A stretch of DNA of 64,000 nucleotides. Origin: Bacteroidota bacterium. Its GTDB lineage: Bacteria > Bacteroidota > Bacteroidia > AKYH767-A > OLB10. The DNA lies in the NCBI GenBank assembly GCA_016709725.1, contig JADJMG010000006.1, forward strand, positions 62,001-126,000. The letters run 5' to 3'. The notes beneath the pieces were generated by a model that saw only the letters and a program-made list of their open reading frames with translations, was not told the origin of the DNA and ran no database searches. Both the position numbers and the translations under genes were made by a program. Positions 43,594 through 54,566 of the stretch are shown piece after piece. The first letter of the stretch is position 1. Each line of letters starts with the position of its first letter.

Positions 43594-45021
43594 TTATTGT
43601 TTCGCTCTATAAAGCTCCCATCCATTGGGATATACCGCAATACGTACCATTTTCTTCTGTAGCATCAATTGATTGAAAATTTTGACTGGTTCGGATTCCT
43701 TGTATAAGGTTGTAAATCGACTTGGATTAAATAATATTAAATCTCTGTTGTTGTATAGCGGAAAGGTAGTTCCCCACATGTTTACTATGTCATGAGGCAC
43801 ATCATATGTTCTTAATGCTCCATCAATGGCAAAAGTGTTTAATGTTGTACTGGGTATTTTTTTTAAAGCATTGGCGATGATCAGTTCTTCTTGTTGATAA
43901 TTGTAGATGGGATAAATCACTTTAAAACTCAATGCAAGTTGTATAACAATAGCAAATATATAAACAAGCACCCGTAAATTTCTTGTCTTAAATTGGAAGA
44001 TCAATAACTCATACGCTGGATAAAGTGCCAGTAAAACGATGGGAAAAGCTGGCATTAATAATCGTAATTCTTGTGTAGGGAATCCCGCAATGAATATCAA
44101 AAAGAGCGCAAGGCAAATCAACCAAAGTTTTGGAAGTTGAATTCCTGAACGCAAACTGAAAACAATAAATACAAGTCCAATAATACAAAACCCTGGATGT
44201 AATACTACGCTTAATGCATAGAGTATATTCGGTAAACTGTATTGAGAAATATCGGATCCAATGGTAAAACTATTTTTAAAAAGGTTTAATAGCGACCAGT
44301 TCTCAATCCACGGATGAAATATAAAATCAAAACTCTCTTGTCCTTTTAAGAAAATGGTTGGTGTGAACGACATTAAAATCGCAAAAACGGTAATTAGAAA
44401 TAGGCTGAATCGCATCCTCGCCGTTTTCCAAATCATAGGAAGAATTGGAATGAGTAAAAGTGCAACTGAATAACGCGTTTGAATTGCTAGTATCGCCATG
44501 CAAACGGAAATGATCATCGACTGACTACTATTATTTTTCTGCCATTTATAATATTCTAACAACGACCAAACCAGAAAAGCCATAGAGAGCATATCTGGCA
44601 AAGCCACCAATGAAGAACGAAAGAAAAATGGAGAAAGAAATAAAACCAGAAATGCGTAACGTTGTCGTTGGGTGCCTTCAGGATAGAGTGCATTAAGCAG
44701 TTTGCAAAAGCTGATGTAACAAACACCAGCAGCCATTAAACTTACAAATTGCAAACAGTATAGATCCGGTATAACAACCGAAAAGATGGAACCAATTAAG
44801 GGGTAAAGTGCAGGACTCGATTGACTAATAGGAGCCGTGCCACCCAATAAAAAGCCAAATACCGATTGCATGTATCGAAATAAATCATGCGGTTCCTGAC
44901 CGTAAAGTCCATTAAATTGTTTCCAAATGCAAATCCCAAAGGTGATTGGCAATAGCAACACAATGACCAACCAATTAAATTGGATGTTATTGTTTTTACC
45001 GATGCGCACCTCGTTATCCAT
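43594..45021 (-). CDS. GT-C type membrane glycosyltransferase (ArnT/PMT-like)
   Basis: A 475 aa protein with about 11 membrane helices. The first helix (WLVIVLLLPITFGICIW) is followed by an outer loop with acidic pair GLYGQEPHDLFRYMQ, where GT-C enzymes keep their ExD/DxD catalytic motif. The C-terminal soluble domain (IPSTTLNTFAIDGALRTYDV, YPNGWELYRAKQ) fits family 39/83-type enzymes that move sugars from lipid carriers. It ends 600 bases from the flippase-like gene. The exact substrate is unknown. Confidence 0.65.
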   Translation of the reverse strand: MDNEVRIGKNNNIQFNWLVIVLLLPITFGICIWKQFNGLYGQEPHDLFRYMQSVFGFLLGGTAPISQSSPALYPLIGSIFSVVIPDLYCLQFVSLMAAGVCYISFCKLLNALYPEGTQRQRYAFLVLFLSPFFFRSSLVALPDMLSMAFLVWSLLEYYKWQKNNSSQSMIISVCMAILAIQTRYSVALLLIPILPMIWKTARMRFSLFLITVFAILMSFTPTIFLKGQESFDFIFHPWIENWSLLNLFKNSFTIGSDISQYSLPNILYALSVVLHPGFCIIGLVFIVFSLRSGIQLPKLWLICLALFLIFIAGFPTQELRLLMPAFPIVLLALYPAYELLIFQFKTRNLRVLVYIFAIVIQLALSFKVIYPIYNYQQEELIIANALKKIPSTTLNTFAIDGALRTYDVPHDIVNMWGTTFPLYNNRDLILFNPSRFTTLYKESEPVKIFNQLMLQKKMVRIAVYPNGWELYRAKQ

Positions 45022-45055
45022 GGTAAGTAGTAAAGATAATTAAATTACTTAAACA

Positions 45056-47367
45056 CTAAAATGTCATACTAACTCCCAGCGAAGGTAAGAAAGGTAATTG
45101 ATTTACACGTTGGTAACGAACTCTGTCGAAATAGAAAATGTTTTCTCGGTCATAAATATTGATTGCGCTTGCCGTAATATCAAGATTGGAATTTTTACCG
45201 AGAACAAATTCTTTTTTCAAACTAAGATCCATTCGATGGTAAGGAGGAAGACGTTTACCATTCAGCGGGCCATAAATAATTCCTAAAGTTCCATTAGTGC
45301 TATTGGGATCGGTGTATAATCCATCCGAGAAGTTTTGATATTCGTAAAAGCCTTGTGTTCCACTAAAAGGAAATCCAGATCCAAAATTCCATCTTGCATT
45401 TAATTCCCAATCGAGTTTTTACCAAACGTATAAGAACCTACTAAATTCACATTGTGTCTACGATCAAAATGAGGGCGGTATTCACGTATGCCATCGTTAC
45501 GAGTTACGTACGTTAAAGAGTATACAGCCCATAAATAAACACGCTTGTATTCGTACTTCACCACCATATCGGCACCATAGGAACTTCCTTTTTCAATGAT
45601 AAAATCTTTGGTCAAGTAATCAGGTTGATCTTGGTAAAAACCATTATCTGGATAAACTTTGTCGCGGTTGATATTAGAAAGTTGTGTGAAATCTTTGTAG
45701 AATGTTTCTATGTTCACGCTTAAATGTTTGGTGATGTCAATTTCTGCTCCTACGATGATGTCTCTTGCTTTTTGTAGTCGTGAATTAACTTCTTTTCCAT
45801 TAAAGTTATCAGGCAAGCTCTCCGGACCAGAAAGAAATCCATAAAATAAATTCACTACATCTCGATCTGAAACAGCACTAATTAAATTCTGTGCATAAAT
45901 GCCACCCGCCATTTTAAAACGTAAACCTTCCATAGCATTTACTTTGATTCCGATACGTGGCTCCGGGGAGAATTCACTGAGTGAAGCAAAATACTGAAGT
46001 CGAATGCTAGGTTCAATTACAATTTTATCTCTGGAGATGCGATAACGGAAAAAGGAACCAAATTCTGTGGTATTTTCAATTTGCTCATAGGTTAAGCCTG
46101 TGATGGTATTCGTGAATAATTCTGTTCTAAATCCTAAAACTTCCACGCCTATCTTCAATTCATCTTTATTGAAAAAGCTAGTTAAGTTAAAGCCAAAATT
46201 AAATCCATTGATGGCACTGCTACGCGGAGCTTCATTTGCTTCTTTTTGATTGATGTTGTATTTAGAAAATGCAAATACTCCATCAATTAATGTATTCGAA
46301 CCTTTAGGAACTAAGATAAAGTTAGCACCGAATCCATTCGATTTCCAATTGATGTCAGTAACGTTTTTAAATTTCGCATTGTCACTAAAGTCAAATCCGA
46401 AAAGATTTAATTGCGAACCATTTTCTCCGTTCAACGAAACTTTACCATAGAAATCCTGAAAGCTAAAGGGAAGACCATCTTTGTCAATATAGTCGTAAAG
46501 TTCTTTTGAGGATTGATCGAGATAAGAATTTTTGTAGCTAATTAAAAACGAACTGCTGCCGCCTCCATCTTCTTTTTGTTTTTTGATGGGACCTTCAAAC
46601 AATAATTTACTCGAGAATGTTGAAGCACTTAACTTTCCACCGTAGCGTCGTTTGTTTCCACCGCGTGTGGTGATGTCCATCACTGAGGAAATGCGATCTC
46701 CATAATCTGCTGGAAAGCCACCGGTGTATACATCCGCATTGCGTAAAATGTCGGTATCGAAAACAGAAAATAATCCGATGGAGTGAAATGGATTGTAAAC
46801 GATCATACCATCTAACAAAACTTTATTCATAATGGGTGTACCACCACGAATATAAAGTTGACCGCCTTGATCACCACTAAAAACTACACCTGGCAACACT
46901 TGTAAATATTGCGCTAAATCTGGCTCTCCACCAATCGAGGGAACAGATTTTATTTCACGTGGCGTAATTTTATTTACCGAAGCCCTTACTTCCGTTTTTC
47001 TTGCTTCTTTTTCTGCCGAAACTTCTACCGTTTTTAAATTTACTGATCCTTTATTGATGTAAATCTGTTTGTCCGTGACTTTATCTTCGTAAACAATAAT
47101 TTCCACTAAAGAACTATCATAACCGATGGCAGCAATCGTTAAAACATAAGAGCCGGGGGGAACATTGGTAATACTATAAAATCCATTCACGTCGGTGATG
47201 CTTCCAAATTGCGTCCCTTTAATGAATACGGGAGTGTAGAGTACAGGCTCTCCGTTTTCTTTGTCGTAAAGGAATCCACGTACACTTCCGGTTTTTTGTG
47301 CAAATGAAACCGCTGTACTAAAAAGTAAGACGAGAAATACGATTTGTCTAAGTAGATTTTTATTCAA
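45056..47367 (-). CDS. TonB-dependent outer-membrane receptor (one frameshift)
   Basis: Signal peptide (MNKNLLRQIVFLVLLFSTAV SFAQ), then a carboxypeptidase-regulatory-like domain (residues about 25-105, VRGFLYDKENGEPVLYTPVF), plug (GEPDLAQYLQVLPGVVFSGD, QLYIRGGTPIMNKVLLDGM, DVYTGGFPADYGDRISSVMD) and beta-barrel. The frame stops at 45400, but one added base at TTTTT 45416-45420 continues GKKLDWELNARWNFGSGFPF to a proper barrel end (FLPSLGVSMTF) at 45056. Full size is about 770 aa. It imports a ligand using TonB energy. The ligand is unknown. Confidence 0.9.
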
Positions 47368-47395
47368 GGGATTTTTTTATTAACGGGTGATTTTG

Positions 47396-47566
47396 GCTGC
47401 TAGCTGCTGGCTTTAAGCTTTTGGCTTTTAGCTGCTGGCTTCTGGTATTTAGCTTTTAACTTTTATCTTTTTCTTTTAATTTCTTGCTTTTAATCGTGAA
47501 GCTACGTGATTAGCTTTTAGCAATGAGTCGCATCTTGTTAACTACGAACAGCCAGCAGCTAGCAGC
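47396..47566. repeat. 17-bp inverted repeat enclosing the TonB-EVE intergenic space
   Basis: GCTGCTAGCTGCTGGCT (47396-47412) and its exact inverse (47550-47566) enclose runs of GGCTTTTAGC-like words and a degenerate TCGCGA-type palindrome (TCGTGAAGCTACGTGA, 47494). The right arm abuts the EVE gene stop. No gene lies inside. Confidence 0.65.
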
Positions 47567-47970
47567 TAGCTTCCCATGGCCAGAATAACATCAAATTCTT
47601 CAGGAAGAATAGATACCACGGAGAGTCGATTTAATCGCAACATCTGTATGTCTTTTAATCGTGGCTCCGCTTTGATATCGGCAAGCGTTACTGGTTTTTT
47701 TAATTTTTTAAATGGTTTTAAATCCACCGACACCCAATTTTCATCGGTAGTCGTCGGATCTTGATACCCTTCTTTTTTTACTTTGGCAATTCCTACAATG
47801 GCTAATCCTTCATTGCTGTGATAGAATAAAACCATGTCGCCTTTTTTCATGCTTCTTAGGTTATTTCTAGCTTGGTAATTACGTACCCCATCCCAGCAAG
47901 CGAATCCATCTTTTACGAATTGATCCCATGAATACTTGAAGGGTTCTGACTTAACGAGCCAGTAGTTCAT
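47566..47970 (-). CDS. EVE-domain protein
   Basis: A 134 aa single-domain protein: MNYWLVKSEPFKYSWDQF, WDGVRNYQARNNLRSMKKGD, LFYHSNEGLAIVGIAKV and WVSVDLKPF. EVE domains (a PUA-like fold) bind modified bases in RNA or DNA. The length equals the usual stand-alone form. A -7-like box (TATTTTCG on the minus strand, near 48000) lies upstream. Confidence 0.92.
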   Translation of the reverse strand: MNYWLVKSEPFKYSWDQFVKDGFACWDGVRNYQARNNLRSMKKGDMVLFYHSNEGLAIVGIAKVKKEGYQDPTTTDENWVSVDLKPFKKLKKPVTLADIKAEPRLKDIQMLRLNRLSVVSILPEEFDVILAMGS

Positions 47971-48068
47971 AATTACTTTTTTAAAGGGACTCCGAAAATA
48001 CAGAATGCAATCGAATCATTATGTTTACTTTTCACAGAATTGTTATTTTTACAAATAAAATACTCGCT

Positions 48069-48947
48069 ATGAAACGTTTGCTCCTGACTTTCACTCTATT
48101 GACTCTGTTCTCGCTCTCTGAAGGATGGGCACAATCTTCTTGTTGTGATGTTTCTGCCGGAGATGCCCTATCATTTGCTGATTTTGCGAATGATGAAAAG
48201 TTCAAAGCCAATCATCTGCCTCCAGTTCCTCTCGATTTTACTCCTAAAATTGGAAAGATGGTTAGTATCAAAGTGGAAGGGGGTAAGGAGGCCGCTATTT
48301 TTGAAGTGAAATCGGGCAAAGCAAATGGAGCGCTCATTTTAATGTTTCATGAATGGTGGGGATTGAACGAATATATTTTACGTGAAGCTGAAAAAATTCA
48401 TATGGCTACGGGTGCTACCGTTTTAGCCATTGATTTATACGATCGTCAAGTAGCCACAAACGCCGAAGAAGCCGCAACCCTCATGCAAGGATTGAAAACA
48501 GAAAGGGTTGAAGCCATTATTAAATCATGTTTAGAGTACGGAGGAAAATTCGCAAGAGTGCAAACCATTGGCTGGTGCATGGGCGGTGGATGGAGTTTGC
48601 AAGCTGCCATTTTAGCGGGTCAGCAAGGCTATGGTTGTGTGGTTTATTATGGAATGCCTGAAATGGAAAAGGAGAAGTTGGCAAAATTGGACGGACCCGT
48701 TCTCGGAATTTATGCGAGTAAAGACGCTTGGATTACCCCTCAATTGGTCGATGAGTTTGATGAAAATATGAAAATCGTTCAAAAGAAATTTACCCACTAT
48801 TCTTATGATGCCGATCACGCTTTTGCGAATCCAAGTAATCCAAAATACGATAAGGTCGCCACGGCAAAAGCCAACGACCTCGTGATAAAGTTTTTGAAGG
48901 AAAATTTTAATACTCCGCTAAAGAAACCAATGCTCGAGAAAAAGTAA
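48069..48947 (+). CDS. Exported dienelactone hydrolase family protein
   Basis: From ATG 48069 it has 292 aa with a signal peptide (MKRLLLTFTLLTLFSLSEGW AQ). The alpha/beta-hydrolase core has HEWWGLNEYI, nucleophile Cys in GWCMGGGWS, Asp in YASKDAWITP and His in DADHAFANP, matching the Cys-Asp-His triad of dienelactone hydrolases. It cleaves ester or lactone bonds. Its natural substrate is unknown. The ATG at 48021 would put 16 polar residues before the signal peptide and is less likely. Confidence 0.88.
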   Translation: MKRLLLTFTLLTLFSLSEGWAQSSCCDVSAGDALSFADFANDEKFKANHLPPVPLDFTPKIGKMVSIKVEGGKEAAIFEVKSGKANGALILMFHEWWGLNEYILREAEKIHMATGATVLAIDLYDRQVATNAEEAATLMQGLKTERVEAIIKSCLEYGGKFARVQTIGWCMGGGWSLQAAILAGQQGYGCVVYYGMPEMEKEKLAKLDGPVLGIYASKDAWITPQLVDEFDENMKIVQKKFTHYSYDADHAFANPSNPKYDKVATAKANDLVIKFLKENFNTPLKKPMLEKK

Positions 48948-49363
48948 CTTGTTGTAATTCCGTTGGTTGCTTTGTATATTTAGTCTGTGTTTAATTCTCT
49001 GTTAGGGTAGATGGGCGCGACGCTTCGGATTCGTCGCGAGACTTCGCGATTAAATGTAATATTTCCAATTTTTCTCAAATTTTTTAACCGCGAAATTTAG
49101 TATCTTCGCACTCTGAAATGGATGTTAGTCGCGAGGTTTCGCGATTAGATGTAAGACGTTAGATTTGGCAAGGTTTGATTTGACAATCACGTTTTATTTA
49201 AAATTAACTTTATCATTTCACAATGCGAGACGACAAATCGCGAAGCCGATGAAAATCCAATCGCGAAGCAATCAAGAAAATCAATCAGTATCGCGCCAAT
49301 ATTTAAAATCCAACATCTAACCTCCAATTCTTAATTCTTAATTCTAAATTCTTAATTAAAAAA
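48948..49363. repeat. Intergenic region with TCGCGA-type palindromes
   Basis: TCGCGAGACTTCGCGA (49034-49049) and TCGCGAGGTTTCGCGA (49129-49144, flanked by TTAG on both sides) are perfect members of the dispersed family. Half-sites TCGCGAAGC follow near 49226 and 49260. TATCTTCG (49101-49108) may be the -7 box of aconitase. No gene is seen. Confidence 0.7.
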
Positions 49364-51631
49364 ATGGTATTCGACCTCGACATGATCCAAAAAGTGTATG
49401 CTGGCTTTCCAAGCAAAGTAGCAGCTGCACGCGCCCTTACTGGTGCACCTTTAACACTCGCTGAAAAAATTCTGTATTCCCATCTTTCTGAGGGACTGCC
49501 ACAAAAAGCATTTGTACGAGGCAAGGATTATGTAGATTTTAATCCAGATCGCGTAGCCATGCAAGATGCAACGGCACAAATGGCGCTTCTGCAATTTATG
49601 CAAGCTGGTCGACCAAAAGTGGCTGTACCATCAACCGTGCATTGCGATCACTTGATCCAAGCTGAAGAAGGCGCTACAGCAGATTTAACAAAAGCATTGG
49701 ATAAGAATAAAGAAGTTTTTGGATTTCTTTCTTCTGTTTCAAATAAATATGGAATTGGTTTTTGGAAACCAGGTGCCGGAATTATTCATCAAGTAATTCT
49801 AGAAAATTATGCCTTTCCAGGTGCGATGATGATTGGTACCGATAGTCACACAGTGAATGCTGGCGGACTCGGTATGGTTGCCATTGGAGTAGGTGGTGCC
49901 GATGCTTGTGATGTGATGGCTGGTCTACCTTGGGAGCTTAAATTTCCAAAGTTGATTGGTGTGAAGTTGACTGGGAAAATGAGTGGTTGGACATCTGCAA
50001 AAGATGTCATTTTAAAAGTGGCTGGTATCTTAACCGTAAAAGGTGGTACCGATGCGATTGTAGAATATTTTGGTCCGGGTGCCGATAGTATTTCATGTAC
50101 AGGAAAAGGAACCATTTGTAATATGGGAGCTGAAATTGGTGCAACGACTTCCATCTTCTGTTACGATGAAAAGATGGCTGATTACCTTCGTGGTACAAGC
50201 CGTAAAGCTGTAGCTGATTTAGCCGATGGCATCAAAGAACATTTACGTGGTGATGATGAAGTGTATTCAAATCCCGAAAAATATTTTGATCAAGTTATTG
50301 AAATTAATTTGGATGAGTTGGAGCCGCATATCAACGGACCTTTCACTCCCGATTTAGCATGGCCCTTGAGTAAATTTGCTGCTGCGGTGAAAGAAAACGG
50401 ATGGCCAGCAACGTTAGAAGTAGGGTTGATTGGTTCGTGTACCAATTCCTCTTATGAAGATATTAGTCGCGCTGCTTCGTTAGCTGAGCAAGCTGTCAAA
50501 AGTGGATTGAAAGCCAAAAGTGAATTTACGATCACTCCAGGATCTGAACTCGTACGTTACACGATTGAGCGTGATGGATTCTTGTCTACGTTCGATAAGA
50601 TGGGTGGAGTCGTGTTAGCAAATGCTTGTGGTCCTTGTATTGGACAATGGGCTCGACATACTTCCGATCCAAATCGCAAAAATTCAATCATCACTTCTTT
50701 CAATCGCAATTTTGCAAAGCGTAATGATGGAAATCCTAATACACATGCATTCGTTGCATCACCAGAAATTGTAACAGCATTGGCCATTGCAGGTGATCTT
50801 ACTTTTAATCCGATGACGGATTTTTTAACGAATGATAAGGGTGAGAAAATTAAGTTAGCAGAACCAAAAGGTCCTGAAATGCCACCGCAAGGTTTCGCAG
50901 TAGAAGATGCAGGTTATCAAGCACCAGCTACTGATGGATCATCCGTAAAAATTGAAGTGAGTCCAACCAGCGATCGCCTTCAATTACTCGATCCATTTGC
51001 TGCATGGGAAGGAATTGATTTGAAAGGATTGAAGCTGCTCATCAAAGCAAAAGGAAAATGTACTACCGATCATATCTCCATGGCTGGTCCCTGGTTAAAG
51101 TATCGCGGACATCTCGATAATATCAGCAACAACATGTTGATAGGCGCCATGAATTTCTTTAATGAAAAAACGGATAACGTAAAAAACCAATTGACGGGTG
51201 AATACGGTTCAGTGCCTGCAGTACAAAGAGCGTACAAGGCGCAAAACATCGGTTCTATCGTAGTGGGTGATGAAAACTATGGAGAAGGTTCTTCTCGAGA
51301 GCATGCTGCCATGGAGCCTCGTCACTTAGGCGTTCGTGCTATCTTGGTGAAATCATTTGCACGTATTCATGAAACGAATTTGAAAAAACAAGGAATGTTA
51401 GGTCTAACGTTTGCAAATAAAGAAGATTACAATAAAATTCAAGAAGACGATGTAATCGATATTTTAGGTTTAACCACTTTCACTCCAGGAAAACAACTTA
51501 CCATACAGTTAAATCATAAAGACGGATCAACAGAAACCATCTTAGTGAATCATACTTACAACGAAAACCAAATTGAGTGGTTTAAAGCAGGTGGAGCCTT
51601 AAACATCATCCGCTCTCAAGTAGGTGCTTAA
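49364..51631 (+). CDS. acn: Aconitate hydratase (aconitase)
   Basis: A 755 aa enzyme that turns citrate into isocitrate in the TCA cycle using a 4Fe-4S cluster. Signatures: [28 protein letters not shown], the cluster cysteines in [11 protein letters not shown] and [40 protein letters not shown] and [19 protein letters not shown]. Length and motifs fit the mitochondrial-type aconitase used by Bacteroidota. It is intact, with its own terminator, and appears to be a single-gene unit. Confidence 0.96.
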   Translation: MVFDLDMIQKVYAGFPSKVAAARALTGAPLTLAEKILYSHLSEGLPQKAFVRGKDYVDFNPDRVAMQDATAQMALLQFMQAGRPKVAVPSTVHCDHLIQAEEGATADLTKALDKNKEVFGFLSSVSNKYGIGFWKPGAGIIHQVILENYAFPGAMMIGTDSHTVNAGGLGMVAIGVGGADACDVMAGLPWELKFPKLIGVKLTGKMSGWTSAKDVILKVAGILTVKGGTDAIVEYFGPGADSISCTGKGTICNMGAEIGATTSIFCYDEKMADYLRGTSRKAVADLADGIKEHLRGDDEVYSNPEKYFDQVIEINLDELEPHINGPFTPDLAWPLSKFAAAVKENGWPATLEVGLIGSCTNSSYEDISRAASLAEQAVKSGLKAKSEFTITPGSELVRYTIERDGFLSTFDKMGGVVLANACGPCIGQWARHTSDPNRKNSIITSFNRNFAKRNDGNPNTHAFVASPEIVTALAIAGDLTFNPMTDFLTNDKGEKIKLAEPKGPEMPPQGFAVEDAGYQAPATDGSSVKIEVSPTSDRLQLLDPFAAWEGIDLKGLKLLIKAKGKCTTDHISMAGPWLKYRGHLDNISNNMLIGAMNFFNEKTDNVKNQLTGEYGSVPAVQRAYKAQNIGSIVVGDENYGEGSSREHAAMEPRHLGVRAILVKSFARIHETNLKKQGMLGLTFANKEDYNKIQEDDVIDILGLTTFTPGKQLTIQLNHKDGSTETILVNHTYNENQIEWFKAGGALNIIRSQVGA

Positions 51632-51670
51632 TTCGTGAGAGTTTACAAAGATTAAATTAATCAATTATGG

Positions 51671-51706
51671 CTGCTCAGTAGTATATTCTACTGGGCAGTT
51701 TTTTTT
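51671..51706 (+). terminator. Terminator of aconitase
   Basis: Arms CTGCTCAGTAG and CTACTGGGCAG (one G-T pair) with a 6-base loop, then TTTTTTTT, 40 bases after the stop. Confidence 0.85.
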
Positions 51707-51961
51707 GTCTAAACAAGAAACTTTAGCATATCGCAGTCTTCTGGAACTTAGCGAACTTAGAATAGCGTAGCCTTAGCGCCTTTGCGAGAAAATTTAGCAT
51801 AGCGCAGCCCCATTGCAGAGTGAAAAGGAGTGTGAGAGCGTAGAAACTTTACGTCCCGATAACAATAGGGATCGCACCTTTAAAAAGAGAATTTAATTCT
51901 TCTAACAACTATTTTACGTAATTTTTATAATTGCATGAAAATAATTTTATATTTTTATTGA
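51707..51961. other. Repeat-bearing spacer
   Basis: It holds GCGCCTTTGCGAGAAAA (51776-51792), matching the ends of the element at 41476-41721, and a degenerate TCCCGA palindrome near 51852. No gene is seen. Confidence 0.5.
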
Positions 51962-52669
51962 ATGAAAATTCGTCCACTTCTCTATATTAGTTTTTTATTT
52001 GTAATCGCAGCCTGTAAAAAAGATAAAGAGTCAGATTCAGCTCCTAGTATCAGTTTTACACAAACGAGTGGATATTCTCAAACACTTCCAGTAAATATTG
52101 TATTCACTGCAAGCGCCCCCACTGCTGATAATGTAACTTGGGACTTTGGAGATGGAACTACAGGACAAGGTCTAACTGTAAATCATTCGTACTCTTCTTT
52201 CGGAGGGTATAAAGTAAAGGCAACAGCAACTAAATCTGGATTAAGTTCATCTAACTCGAAAGATATTCCGGTTACTTTTTATCGTCGAGCTGTCATTAAG
52301 AAAATTGATGTTTTGCAAACACCAACGCTCAAACCTGGAGGTCTCGACTGGGATCCGGGTAATTTGCCTGATTTAAACTATAGCATTGTTTTTCCAGGTG
52401 ACACTACATATGTTAGCGGAACGGTATTAAACAATGCAGAGACAGGCTCATTCAATGTTGTTCCTTCTCAAGGTACTTTTATCCTAAACGAAGATATTAA
52501 ATTTAATATCTATGATAAGGATGTTGGCAATGTTCCCGATAAAGAATTAATGGGAACCGTTCGTTTCAAATTCACGAGCGTAATACCAGACACCACCGTA
52601 TATGTGGACAGTGTGCAAGTTAATTCTGGTGCATTGAGGTTAATACTGAAGTTTGAGTTTCAGCAGTAG
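51962..52669 (+). CDS. Lipoprotein with a PKD domain
   Basis: A 235 aa protein with a lipoprotein signal (MKIRPLLYISFLFVIAAC, Cys near residue 18, then KKDKES). Residues about 30-110 form a PKD domain (VTWDFGDGTTGQGLTVNHSY). The C-terminal half (IVFPGDTTYVSGTVLN, KFNIYDKD) may be a C2-like beta domain. It lies 20 bases before the Kelch protein gene and may share an operon. PKD lipoproteins are usually surface-exposed. Its ligand is unknown. Confidence 0.8.
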   Translation: MKIRPLLYISFLFVIAACKKDKESDSAPSISFTQTSGYSQTLPVNIVFTASAPTADNVTWDFGDGTTGQGLTVNHSYSSFGGYKVKATATKSGLSSSNSKDIPVTFYRRAVIKKIDVLQTPTLKPGGLDWDPGNLPDLNYSIVFPGDTTYVSGTVLNNAETGSFNVVPSQGTFILNEDIKFNIYDKDVGNVPDKELMGTVRFKFTSVIPDTTVYVDSVQVNSGALRLILKFEFQQ

Positions 52670-52689
52670 TCAAACAAACCACTATCCCA

Positions 52690-54426
52690 ATGCAAGCCAT
52701 AGAAAACAATTATAATTTTCTCAAATTATTAGTTGAGAATTTTTTCAAGTCTGTTTTGATAACAATGTTTTTTGTATTCATCTCGCCATTCACTTTGTTT
52801 TCTCAAGGATGCTGGACACAATTAACAGATATGCCACAAGCGCGATACAATCTTGTTTCTTTCGCAATAGGTGATACCGGATATGTGGTCACAGGACAAT
52901 CGGCAGGTGGAACATTCCGAAATGAATTCTTCAAGTATGATCCGAACTTAAATACTTGGACACAACTTGCGAATTTCCCCGGCACTGCGCGTACCGGCTC
53001 GGTTGGATTTAGTATTGGTAGTAAAGGATATGTTGGGACAGGCAGAGATAATAACGGTAACACGGATCTGTTTTGGGAATACGATCCTCTCTTAAACAGC
53101 TGGACACAAAAAGCTAGTTTTCCACCTGGCAATCGTGAAAGTGCAACAGGTTTTTCCATCGGAAGCAAAGGATATGTTGGGATGGGTTTGAATGGAACCA
53201 CCAAAACAGATTTTTATGAGTACGATCCACTCACAAATACATGGACACAAAAAGCAAATTTTCCAGTGGCCATTGGTCGCTATGCCGCAGTGGGATTTTC
53301 TATTGGCAGTAAAGGATATGTAGGTACCGGATACCACAGTGGATTTACAAGAAACAACGATTTCTGGGAATATAACCCTGCAACAGATAGTTGGTTGCAA
53401 TTAGCTAATGTACCTGGTCCAGCAAGAGCGGATGCAGTGGGTTTTTCTACTTCAGGCCTTGGCTATGTAGGAACCGGAAATCAATACATGGATTTTTATA
53501 GCTATGATGTAGGTAGCAATTCATGGACGCAAATTACAGATTATGGTCCGGGCAATCGAGAGAAAGCTACGGCTTTTGTTGTAAACGATATTGCCTATGT
53601 TGGAAGTGGTTATTACCTCTCCATCAAATCCGATTGGTGGAAATTGGATCCTGCTTCGTTCTTGACTAATGCACCATTAATGGGCTGTGATAGTTTGTTG
53701 ATTGATTCCATTTATTACGCTGCAGACACCTCACTAATCACGACTGTACCTGGTGTTACTGCTAACGGTTGTGACAGTATATACATTCAGCCTATCATTA
53801 TCAATAATTCAACCTCGATAGTTCTTCCGCCCATCACCGAATGCGATAGTGCACTGATTGGTGGAATTTATTACAACAATGATACTACGGTAATTCAAAA
53901 TCTTTCGAGTGTAGTAACGGGTTGCGATTCGCTGGTAACAGTCGATCTCACCATAAATTTTGCAGATGCAACAGTAACCACTTTTCAAAACACCATCACG
54001 GCCAACGCAACCGGTGCGATCTATCAATGGCTCGATTGCGATAACAACTTTGCTTTAATTGCGGGTGAAACTTCTCAGTCGTTTACAGCTACATCCAATG
54101 GAAATTATGCGGTCATGGTGACTGAGAATAATTGCACCGATACTTCTAGCTGTGTAAACATTACCGGAATTGGAATCAACGAATGGACGAGTGCTATCAA
54201 CATGGCCATTTCTCCGAATCCGAACGCAGGTAGTTTCTTTGTTTCTTCGGGTAAAGAAGGCCAGTTTAAAACCATCGAAATATTGAACTTTTTGGGTGAA
54301 GTAGTTAAAGTAATATCAACAATTGATTCTATTACAAAGTTTGATATGAATGATCGTAAAGGAGTATTTTTGGTTCGATGTAGTGGAGATGGATTTACAG
54401 CGATCGGACGAGTGGTACTGCTTTAG
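52690..54426 (+). CDS. T9SS-secreted Kelch-repeat protein
   Basis: A 578 aa protein with a signal peptide in its first 40 residues (MFFVFISPFTLFSQ). Residues about 45-320 hold six Kelch-type repeats (GYVVTGQSAGGTFRNEFFKY, GSKGYVGTGRDNNGNTDLFW, GSKGYVGMGLNGTTKTDFYE) that should form a beta-propeller. Residues about 330-500 carry repeats around GCDSLLIDSIYYAADTS. The end is a type IX sorting domain (AISPNPNAGSFFVSS, GVFLVRCSGDGFTAIGRVVLL). The shorter start MFFVF at 52765 is possible. Confidence 0.85.
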   Translation: MQAIENNYNFLKLLVENFFKSVLITMFFVFISPFTLFSQGCWTQLTDMPQARYNLVSFAIGDTGYVVTGQSAGGTFRNEFFKYDPNLNTWTQLANFPGTARTGSVGFSIGSKGYVGTGRDNNGNTDLFWEYDPLLNSWTQKASFPPGNRESATGFSIGSKGYVGMGLNGTTKTDFYEYDPLTNTWTQKANFPVAIGRYAAVGFSIGSKGYVGTGYHSGFTRNNDFWEYNPATDSWLQLANVPGPARADAVGFSTSGLGYVGTGNQYMDFYSYDVGSNSWTQITDYGPGNREKATAFVVNDIAYVGSGYYLSIKSDWWKLDPASFLTNAPLMGCDSLLIDSIYYAADTSLITTVPGVTANGCDSIYIQPIIINNSTSIVLPPITECDSALIGGIYYNNDTTVIQNLSSVVTGCDSLVTVDLTINFADATVTTFQNTITANATGAIYQWLDCDNNFALIAGETSQSFTATSNGNYAVMVTENNCTDTSSCVNITGIGINEWTSAINMAISPNPNAGSFFVSSGKEGQFKTIEILNFLGEVVKVISTIDSITKFDMNDRKGVFLVRCSGDGFTAIGRVVLL

Positions 54427-54566
54427 CATAAAATTTTCGCTTGATAAAGCTGGTTAAATCCTTATCGCTAGTTCCCTTTTCACAATGAAATTGAACGGTT
54501 TCGCCGCGATTTTCAAGGGTGTTGTCTCTAGTTCAATCCATTTACTTATTTTCGAATCGATTTACA

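Noticed and set aside
47576..47764. Plus-strand frame opposite the EVE gene
   Set aside because: It is antisense to a complete, well-conserved EVE domain and has no own support.
49846..50787. Long minus-strand frames inside aconitase
   Set aside because: They are shadows of the strongly coding plus strand and match no family.
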